Below, piece by piece: positions 11,601 through 18,600 of a stretch of DNA of 64,000 bases (position 1 is its first letter; every line of letters starts with the position of its first letter). The stretch spans positions 18,855-82,854 of the forward strand of contig CAZVFX010000015.1 in NCBI GenBank assembly GCA_964626565.1. The letters are read 5' to 3'. A program made the translations under genes and the position numbers. Source of the stretch: CAZVFX01 sp964626565 (GTDB lineage Bacteria; Myxococcota_A; UBA9042; CAIXZC01). The notes under the pieces are model-generated. The model did not search any database. It was not told the DNA's origin and saw only the letters and a list, made by a program, of their open reading frames with translations.

Positions 11601-12579
11601 ATTCAAAACCACCGGCAAGTATGGCCACCTCCTCCCCTAAGCTCGCGACAATATCGACCTTTCCGGAAATACCGGGGGGAACCTCCACAGTCATGGAGTT
11701 CTCGGAAGACACTTCGATGATGGACGCCGTGGCTTCACCGAACTGCACCTGGAGGCCGGCCTCGAAGCCGGTGCCGGTGAGCAGGGCGAGGATCCCTCCT
11801 TCCACCGGCCCCGAACTGGGAGAAACACCGGACAGGGTGAGAGGCTCCTTCTCTTCGGTCTCTACGAATTCGAATCCGTCGGGCAGAACTGCGGTTTCCT
11901 CCCCCAACTTGACGATCACGTCCGCCGCGCCGGGCACGCCGGAGGGGGCGGTGAAGGTGAGCGCAGTGTCGGACAACACCGTGATACTGGTCGCCGGATT
12001 TGCGCCAAGGCGCACTGATATGCCGGGACCGAAGCCCGCCCCGGTCAGTTGGCAAAGGTAACCGCCCGTTTCGGGTCCGCTCTCCGGCACAATAGCGGTC
12101 GCCGACAGCAGTTGCTTCTGCTCTTCCTGGTAGGTAAAGGCGGCCTCAAGGGTATCGGAATCACCGTTTGGAACTGCCACTCTCACGTCGACGGTGCCCG
12201 GTTCGGAAGGAGGCACTGAACAGGTAATGAGGTAGAGGGACTCCACCACGACGTTTGAAGCCTCGCCGTCGCCGAAGTAGACCCTGGCCCCCTCAACGAA
12301 GCCGGTGCCGTTGAGCTTGGCCAGCGCACCCCCAACCTCGGAGCCTGTCTTGGGACTTACGGACAGCAGCTTCAGCTTCGGAGTTGTAACTTGATCCGGA
12401 ATATGGGTTTCGGTGCCCTTCTGGTCCGGAGTCCCGGGGTCGACGACGCCGTCGGCGGTCTTGGTGTCGGGGTCCGGTTTGGACACATCGGTGCCGCCTC
12501 CTGAGCAGGACAGCAGAATTGATGCCAGCGCGATAAGAAGACCTGCATAATGTCGGGCAAAGAACTTCCCGTTCAACAT
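2656..12579 (-). CDS. Giant surface lipoprotein: 26 IPT/TIG domains, FG-GAP propeller repeats and a C-type lectin domain
   Basis: The likely start is the ATG ending at 12579 (GGAGGAGAG just upstream), giving 3307 aa. An in-frame ATG 105 bp further up would put a non-signal stretch before the lipoprotein signal. The lipobox is LLSC followed by Ser. Residues about 69-2390 carry 26 IPT/TIG immunoglobulin-like domains by my count, each opening with a P-x-x-GPxxGG motif. From about residue 2420 to the end there are about 14 FG-GAP/VCBS-type blades with DxDGDxD calcium loops. A C-type lectin domain (residues about 2620-2738) is inserted between blades 4 and 5. It keeps both calcium-site motifs, EPN (4462-4470) and WND (4402-4410), the arrangement linked to mannose-type ligands in animal lectins. 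A role in surface adhesion or recognition is inferred. Confidence 0.85.
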   Translation of the reverse strand: MLNGKFFARHYAGLLIALASILLSCSGGGTDVSKPDPDTKTADGVVDPGTPDQKGTETHIPDQVTTPKLKLLSVSPKTGSEVGGALAKLNGTGFVEGARVYFGDGEASNVVVESLYLITCSVPPSEPGTVDVRVAVPNGDSDTLEAAFTYQEEQKQLLSATAIVPESGPETGGYLCQLTGAGFGPGISVRLGANPATSITVLSDTALTFTAPSGVPGAADVIVKLGEETAVLPDGFEFVETEEKEPLTLSGVSPSSGPVEGGILALLTGTGFEAGLQVQFGEATASIIEVSSENSMTVEVPPGISGKVDIVASLGEEVAILAGGFEYLTGEESIPLTLDAIQPTSGPSDGGFLCVLTGTGFEPGMKIYMGEKKVDFSNVLSADVTTFIAPPSDPGTVDVTVELGDQEEVLSGAFTYVSVEQLSILSIEPNSGPVEGGTVCLLKGAGFGVDSSVFVGGKMAEVIDVPSSSSMIIITPFAEVPGLVDVTVGNAGGDSATLEGGFEYLEDEVLGISQVEPGQGDVAGGYLVMLSGAGFKNGLSVLFCGEPVAGAQVLSSNALVVTAPAGEVGACDVEVVNPDGNSASIDNGFVYTAEEISEAGPSAGLVSPKTGPVEGGTWVLVSGENFAVGVEVAFEGVAAASVTRIDATQVMALTPASPPGFADVTVTNPDDKSSTLANAFQFIVTEEPAVVLESVSPASGPVTGGTMSLLTGDNFKPGLGVYVGYAPVQLVQYIDAQQVAIETPQGDVGPADVVVVNPDGTTAMLEGGFSYFEPQSAGSPPPMVAGVFPAYGPADGGAEVTISGAYFQQGLVAFMDGLPVEVLEVQGDALITVVTPPHGAGSVDLSVANPDGQTSTLEDAYVFFVNPPFIAGCAPEQGPTTGGNQVTIAGTGFAAGLKVYWDGDLVSGLIVNPPDEIKLTAPPHDEGAVNILVVNPDGLSVTAADAYLYEAPEVIPPPEVSSLSPAHGSPGGGYLAVVSGDAFQEGAAVWFGSLASTQVQFLSAQALMAQVPKGVPGEFVDVKVVNLDGQEGVLEGGFLYDEAEVDPLGIISATPSLGPTDGGTSVAVVGTGFIDGVTELYFGAAQATQINVISSNVLTALAPAGAPGAVDVAVKNGGETQLLPAGYLYYQEDEQATPPVATGVSPSAGPEEGGTLVQITGQGFKEGAEVLFGGDSALSVEFESDGLLLAESPPHAEATVSIVVVNPDGLAAILPAAFTYYGETAANPPVVAGVVPDFGSALGDDLVTVAGANFAFGLNVYFCGSPGADVTVSSANQFTARTPAGPVGKCDVEVVNPDGQKGVLPNGFSYGAPQPELENVVPGQGPTEGGVEVVLYGNNFMDGMEVWFGVSKSESVTLFSDQTASALVPPGLPGKADVKIVNPGGLFAILELAFEYSEDPQIVPPPEVAELIPASGPVTGGTVVSLIGANFQDGAQVMFGGVQAQNVSFINAGNLLVLTPSGDVGETDVTVLNPDGQGVTVPGGFAYLLPTAPPPQLFGVVPASGPEAGGTTILVTGANLTAQGMLYLGMKPVGQFTFLNESVVSGVTPAGEPGPTTVTYIAEDGQEASLVNGYTFIPAPKIDSISPQIGPVEGGTEVTIVGQNFQPQAVVLFGDTPAPNVLVENSLIIHVTTPATLVPGEVDVTVINDDGQGGTKEAGFTFLLSPELYDLAPTSGPAEGGTPVSVWGANFEDGLTLTFGGIDAAEITIIDSGLLLATTPEAAEGIVDVEVTNPDGQSATLAQAFEFLPAGGPEPVLESIFPISGPEGGGTLVTLTGEQLGDPGAVLLGDAPVTDYVSISDTSVVFESPPAVPGVVDVVFVSAGGKSTSLPEAFTYIADEDLMPPPTIFGLLPESGPTAGNTVSVVTGKDFQEGAEVFFGNAKALDVVFTSDTALQVVTPPHEAGSVEVTLLNPDGQIAMLPDAFAFVPPPAVLSVEPGSGSPQGGDDVTITGEGFFFGNLPSERSAVHICTDFAAEVGCEKVLDQQISELTETTITFATPAHSPGFVDIGVINPDGQKAFIGSAFYFNEPPVLDAIAPESGPAVGGTEVTLAGSGFQAGIKVFFGDAESDDVTVLSAAEILAVSPAGVDGVVDVSVENPDGTIDGLGEAFTYLEAPHIDKVYPTSGPDEGGTQVTIEGTYFEPGDPASKVYIGDVEVPLEDTNVVSSTIIIFTTPPGEGPSAIEVENPDGQTDSLAEAFVYVPPAPPPVINFVIPSYGPGNGGFVVSVVGTGFMDGAQVYFGVDGDWTQATNPVVKNMGTMISCIAPPHDPGVVDVRVVNTNQQEIIANNGFEYTEAQSLPPLGFVAVNPTRSPLEGGVEVSISGKGFKAGVKPYFGKEPNWEEGLDVEYLGPTLIHTVVPPAPDNQPGLVDVMLVNPSAPDDPDTVTAEDAFGYTSGGVFVLSGMRLPIDNRNDHTSDIADYNNDGLLDVLVFRASGEPGEVFANSENEAFGFAGWFEKAGETTYTSNTHVRHGDFDGDGDIDIVMRRSDRLALQRNNGDGTFGPWEDKGQIYGEAQGLTVADFNCDGYLDIFVATYSTSASRPNRILVNNGDGGFTHYTTDALPAHYEYTRMAGAADVDLDGDVDLILANGSAMQNRLYYNNCNNKDYPPVCSEKPKSCSQYEFNDHLYLRCDLAKTWEDAKSYCEEQGYTLAVINDSAEQTFVNSKIGYYYWIAHNDIESEGNWEWEGGDSDYTYWCGGEPNASADADCAVIRWGSNGCWNDRECTENRYFVCESELPKCEPWGFADAQYGPGKNFPISGFDTTWVSLIDLDLNGFADAIVANWGQQVRVYMNYGGNFEKDDLAHWPQDEENPWIHKLNPTDVDIDGDLDFIAEVKDGDLRWIRVYINDLNNGGSGAISLAEDVVPERMTDTRDISIGDLDGDLLPDMYLVNKNQQDQLLMNNGFAGPVEWYDDANRVGVGNFSFNTQHGFPELFDNTYDIRATDIDEDGDLDLIRANRYAKRLMVYVNDGDGNFYDETEARMPETEEEMAFHLNNVEIVDIDGDGDLDVAENGWDYCAGYSAEVRRIRVFLNDGEGYYTEVDEANIPYSSDHSYLFLKAADINGDGKQDLFAGGRHGSCYGWNARYMILINGGDPFDEDSVYFFNQTNTWLTDHHKYAWDAAIVDFDQDGDVDMYLGRYSNQQNAFFLGDPEEGFIDVTVSHLPSIGDDTRRVHADDFDMDGDLDIYVTNWGQDRMHLQEIDHKFADVTTSNLPTVSMQSHDSSVGDYDGDGLPDIFSVSYDQKNQLFLNIGEGSFEDRSENLPWDDDYCRGVATGDFDGDGDIDAFVVNSGQDRLYINVSQ
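5400..12375 (-). repeat. Array of 26 IPT/TIG-coding repeats
   Basis: Degenerate protein-level repeats of roughly 80-95 codons each, recognised by the recurring GPVEGG/GPxxGG turn, a G-x-x-F core and a closing VDVxVxNPDG strand. The DNA copies have diverged, so the array is old rather than a recent slippage product. One unit (the fourteenth) has GSALGDD in place of the GG turn. Confidence 0.8.
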
Positions 12580-12643
12580 GACTCTCCTCCCTCTAGAGTA
12601 TGTACCGAAACCGTGACTGCTTATTTCGTGGTACGACGGCGAC

Positions 12644-15600
12644 TTACCACAGCCGCCATACATTTGTTCCGCAATACGAGACACGTCCGCGAACGCCGAA
12701 CTTGGTTGACTTCTTGAGGCTCTTGGATGCGATATCCTGCCAGATGCCGCGCCTCAGCGTGAACTTGCCGGGAGGCCAGCTCCCGCCGTTCAACTTCCCG
12801 GGCCTGTATCCTTGAGCGCGACTGTACTTGCCGCCCACTTCGAACACCTTGAGCCCGGCAATGTCAACGCCGCCCTTGATGCCGATATCCGCGCACGGGT
12901 CGGTGAACGCCGACTGCGGGATAGTGGTGCCTACACCGATACCACCGACGATGGGAATGCGGGCGGAGAGCCCGGCATCCACGTGGTTCCAACCATCGTA
13001 GCCCTTCTGGGAAAGGGTCTTTGGCGGGCCGCCGGTCGGATCGAAGGTAGCGCCTGCGCCCAGGCCCGCACCCGCACAGCCTTTCAACCAGACATGGCCG
13101 TTCTTGTAGCCGACACTGAGGCCACCACCCAGCAACTTGTAGAAGTAGCCGCCGATTTCCCAAAGACCTGTGGGGTCGATGTGGTTCACCGGGTCGCCGG
13201 CAGCGTAGGCGTACTGGTTGAAGGTCGACTCAGGGGCTATCGGGTCCTTGGCCAGCCAGCGGCCGAAGGGCGCGAAGTAGTCTCTCAAGCCGCCCTTGAT
13301 GACCCCGAACTCCTCGGTGCCCGTGGCAAAGGTGAAGAACGACTCGAAGTCAGGCTTCTCCATGTAAAGCATGTTGCCGTAGGCGTCGTAGTCCAGGCGT
13401 TGGACCACGTTCCCCTGTTGGTCCACCACCAGCCGTACCGACAGGTTGATGTCGTGAATCAGGTAGTAAGTCACCCCGCCCTGGATCATCGCGATGGGTA
13501 CGGGCAGGTCGACATAGATAAACAAAGTGTCCAACTGACCGGAGCCGTCGAGAACGGCCAACAGCGCTTCCGGGGAGTTGTAGATGTAGGCACGGTCCTG
13601 AACCCCGTTGACCTTGCGAGCGACACGCAGGCCGCTGGCGTCGTACAGGTATTCCACCGACACGCCGTCGGGGGTCACCAGCGACTTGAGCTTGCCATCG
13701 GCAGTATAGTCGAACTCATAGCTTTCCCCGGTGAGGGAATTCTCCACCAATTCTGCAAACCCGTTGGAATCGTACTCAGCACTCCAGGTGCCCTGTGAGA
13801 GGAGACGATCATCATCATCGAACTCGGCGGTGACCGCGATGGGTCCCAGCGCGGGCGACTTCGCCGACGTCCGGTTGGTCACCTCGTCGTAAGCGTAAAT
13901 CTCGTCCTTGTCACCGTCCAGGGTAACCGACTTGACCCGGCCGAGAACATCGTACTCGTAAGCGTAGTCGTGGTGCTCGGCCTCGATGTCCTCCGACTTG
14001 GTGGAGAAGCGGCCATCGGCCCGGTGGTCTACTTCCACCTCGTATAGCACCACGCCGCCCACGGTCCATGTCATGGAGTCCAGTTCGCCGTACTCGCTAT
14101 AGGTGTAGTCCAACTGGAGCACGCCGTCGGAAACGGACGTGACCGCAGTTGTGGAACCTACTCGGTCGACATTAAAGCCACTGACCTCGCTGAGCATGCC
14201 CTCGGCATCGTGCTCGTACTGCAACGTCGCACCTGCAACGGAGATCTGATCCACCAGCATGTCATCGTTGTAGACGTAGTCTACCGCGGCCGGGAAAGGT
14301 GAAACGTATTGCAACTGGGTGATAGCTGAGCCGTCATAGCTGAGCTTCGTGACAACGCCGTCGGCGGATGTCGCCGAGGCCAGCCTGCCGGTGCCGTCAT
14401 CCATGTACTCGAAGGTACTGACTTCTCCGGCCACGTTCCGCTCCATGAGCAGCCCTTTGTACAGCTCATTCTGCATCGTCTCCCCGGAAGGATACGTCGC
14501 GCCGGTCTGCTCCCGGTCAAGGTTGTACGACATGGAATGGGTGTTGCCCGCCGGCGTGGAAATCCACTCGGTGAGGCCCACCGCGTCGGTCTTCGTATCG
14601 AACAGCCTGCCGTCGGGCGCAATAATCGACTTGAGGTTGCCGTCGGAATCGTACTCGAATGACCACTGGGAGCCGTCGGAGCGAAGTTCCCAAAGCAGTT
14701 TGCCCGCCTCGTCGAACTTGCTCTCGGTTTCGTTACCCATGGGGTCGGTGATAATGATGGTGCGATTGGCATCATCATAGGCAAAAGAGGTTTCCCGATC
14801 TCCCTGGACGAACTTGACGGTCCTGCCCTGCTCGTCGTGCTCGTAAGTCATGGGCAGGATTTCTCCCACCGACTGCTCCATAAGCAGGCCTCGGTCAGTG
14901 TCCAGCACCTGCTCGGTGACCCGTCCCAGGGGGGTGGTCACAGTCAGCACGCCGGCCAGCGTGTCATACAAGGTAGTGGTAGCTTTGCCGTTGGTGGAGT
15001 TGACGTAGGTTGCCAACCCCTGCTGATCGTCGTAGGCCCTCGTGCTCACCGTAGTGGAGGTAAGCCCCGAAGGCGTCTGCATGGTGTTCTCCCGGACGAA
15101 CCGGGTGTCATATTTCGGGTCCACCCCGAAGAGAGACTCGGCGCTCTCCCCCGATGGCTCAACCTGCAACTGCTCCCAGCCGTCGGAGCTCGCGGTGAAC
15201 AGCTTCTCCCCGCCCAGAGCGTTGGTCATGGTCGAGGACTGGTTGCCGTCGTCATCCGACGAGTCCACGTATTGGGTGACCTTGCCTTCCGCAGTCGTCG
15301 TTTTTGAGAAGGCCATCTCGGGAAGGTTTTCGGACAGGTAGCTGGTGTGTCCGCCCCGCGGGTCCTCGGCCTTGATGATGCGGCCGGTCTCGTCGTACGT
15401 GTACTCGAACTCGCCGCCCATGGGGGTGGTCTTGGTCTTGATAAGGCCGTTGTCGTGGTAATCGAACAGGTACTCGGCGCCGTCCGGATAGATGATGCTG
15501 ACGAGATAGCCCATCTGGTCGTAGGCCAACTGGGTCTCTTCGCCGTTGTACCCGATAATGGACGTAATCTTACCCTGAGCGTCGGAGATGAACTCGATCT

Positions 15601-18600
15601 CCCGGCCGGAGGGGTTGACCTCCTTCTGCAGCACACCCAATTCGTCGTGCACGAACTGTCGTACGGCGATACCGGTCATCATGTCCCGGGCTTCGAGATG
15701 CTCCATTTTCTCCCCGAAGATGAGGATTTCGCCCGTTTCCAGCGGCACTCCGTACTGCCCCTCCTCCAGGCTGATGGCGCTCTCCACCTCGGCGATGGCG
15801 CGCACCACGTTGTTGCCCGCGTCCGCCACATAGATGGCGTCGTCCGGCCCCATAACCACGTCGGTCGGAGAGTCGAGGCCTGCGGACAACGGCCCTTCGC
15901 CGTCGCCGGAGTACTCGCTGATGCCGTTGCCCGCCAGGGTAGTCACTACTCCCTCGGGCAGGATCTTCCTGATGCGATTACATTTTTCGTCCGCGACCAG
16001 GATGGAGCCGTCCCTGAGGAATGTAATGCCCGCAGGATCGGTGTAGCCGAAGAACTCGATACAGTTGGGCGCCCAGCCGGGATAGCTCTCCACCGTACCG
16101 TTCCGATCGATCTTCTTTACCGGCCCGTTCTTGCAGGCCGCAGCCATGAGCCCATCGGGGCCAACGGCCATATCGAACGCGGTGCACTGCAGGTCCACCG
16201 GGTTGGCCAACACCGTACCGTCAGGTGCTACGATGGCCATGCTGGAGGTGCCGAACGCCGCGGGATAACGGCTCACCAGGAAGGCGTAGCCGAACTCATC
16301 AACGTCGACGTTGAGCAGGCAGTAGTCGCCGAAGTAGGCGAAGCAGTTGAAGAACTGGAGATACAGGTTCGCCATGAGCACCGGGTTGCCGGTTTTGCGC
16401 GGCACCTTCCACAGGTAGCTGCCGATGGTAAGATAGACATTGTCGTCCGGCCCAACCGCCATGTCGCCGATGCGGTTCTGCATGCTGACATACACTTCCG
16501 GCTCCGGGTCCTTGGCCGGGGCGATCTTGATAACCTGCCGCTCAACCAGGGGGTTACCCTTGGGCAGAATGTAGATCACACCGTCGGAGTCAACATCTAT
16601 GGCCCGGATCTCGTAGGGGAGAATCCCGGTGTCCACCGTGTTGATGGCCACGCCGAACTGGTCGCCGCGAAGCTGCTGCCCGTCGCCCATGAGCACTGAC
16701 TGGGAGGAGCCGTCATAGTAGTGATAGGTCGACGGCGTCCAGCCCACACCCACCGACCAGGCGTTGGCCGGAGTTTCGGGGCGAAGCCGGAAGATCGGGC
16801 GCTTGTTCTTGCGCCACAGGGTGACCGGGCGGAACGCGTTGATGCCGGTGGCTTCTACGCCCATCGCAGCAAAATTGGCGCCCACCGATTCCGCCGAGGC
16901 CCGGGAGGAATAGTAGCTCGCCGGGTACTTGAAACCGATCTCGGTAGTCAGGGTGATGCGCTGGTTCACCAGGTTCCCCATGAAGTCCTCGCCGTCCCAC
17001 AACCAGTCTACGGTCTGGTTGGGCAGCGCCGGCAGAATCTCGGAGTAGCTGCGCCCGGCAATGGACCAGTTGACGATAATCTCCGACAACGAACCCGGAA
17101 CAGTGGGGCCCGATGCAGGAATGGAGATGGGCATGGAGAAGCCGGGCACCCACTCGGTGGAGTAGTGCAAAGCGAAGTCGGTGCCGGGGATGCCGATGTC
17201 CTCGTGCATGATGCGGCCCCGGATGTTGATCTCGGAGTAACCGCCGCCAAAACACTTGCGCCGCTTGTCCAGATCCTCGATGTAGTCCCAGATGTCGGGG
17301 GGAGGCTCAGCGTCCTCCGGCGGGCCCGACGCGGGCCAGTTCATATCGATGGGAGAGAAGTGGTCCACCGCCACGCGCCAGTAGACGTCCCCGGGCATGG
17401 CGTCAAGCTCCAGGTCAATGCCGATCACTTCGTCTGCATAGTCGCCGTCCTGATCCAGGTCGTCGGCCACGCCGTCGCCGTCGCCATCGAGGGCGTCGAT
17501 GATGGTGTCGTCATCCAGATCGAGCAGTTCCACCACCAGGCCGTCGCCCATGGGCTTCCACTTACCGTCGGTGCGGTCGTAGAACCCTGTCGGCACCAGG
17601 TCGCCCACTGCAAAGCCCAGGAAATCCTTGGTCCACAACATTACCGGCTGGTCGAACTCCACGTGGTCATATCCTTCCGCCTTGACGTCCACGCAATAAG
17701 TGAACTCCGAAGTGTTGGGCAGAATGCCCGGCATCTGGTCCGGGTTTTCGTACTCGGTGGCGGTAATGGTGAGGAAGTCGGTGAGTTCCAGGTTCCCTTC
17801 CGCATCCTCCACCACTGCGAGGTTGTCACCGGTGAATGCCACGGTAATCGGGTGCTCCGCCGCGGTGTTGGTGTGGACGATCACCTCCTCCTCGTCTCCG
17901 GACATGAAGACTTCGGAGCCGATCGGGTCGTAGGGAACCAGTTCCACGGGCTCCACCACGATCATGTCGTTCCAAGGAACGTCCACCTTGCGCTGCACCT
18001 CTGAGAAACCTTCATAATGGGCCACCAACGTGAGAGTAAGGCCTCCGTTCACCGGGATGGTGTACCACCCGTTTGCGTCGGTCTCTACCGAACCGTATTC
18101 GGGACGGTCAAGCACGGTCATGGTGGCCCCTTCAAAGGCCACGCCGTCCTGGTCCCACACCTGGCCGCGCACCAGGGAGAACTTCTTGGTATCGAACGCG
18201 TCCGGGTCCGCATCGGGCGGGATGGTGTCCTGGTAGTCACCTCCGAACGAGCTTTCGTCCATAATCTCTTCCCACGCGTCCGGGTCCTCCGGGAAGGCAT
18301 CGTCGATGTTGAGTACGCCATCGCCGTCCATATCCATATCTTCCGGATCGGGAATGAGGTCACCATCAATGTCGGGCGGCGTAGACGAAGCGTCCACCGG
18401 ATCGGACATGTACTGCAATTCCACAGCGTCGAAATATCCGTCGCCGTCGTCATCGAGGTCGGCGTTGTTGCCAATGCCGTCTCCATCGGTATCGAACCAT
18501 TCGTTGACATCGCCGGGGAAAGCGTCCAGGTCGTTCTTCACCAGGTCGCCGTCCATGTCCTCGTCTTCGAGGTCCGGAATCTTGTCGCCGTCAAGGTCCG

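Noticed and set aside
12644..13160. RHS C-terminal tail as a toxin with a downstream immunity gene
   Set aside because: The tail is Gly-rich without nuclease, deaminase or protease motifs that I know, and the next gene is a 3307-aa lipoprotein, not a small immunity protein.
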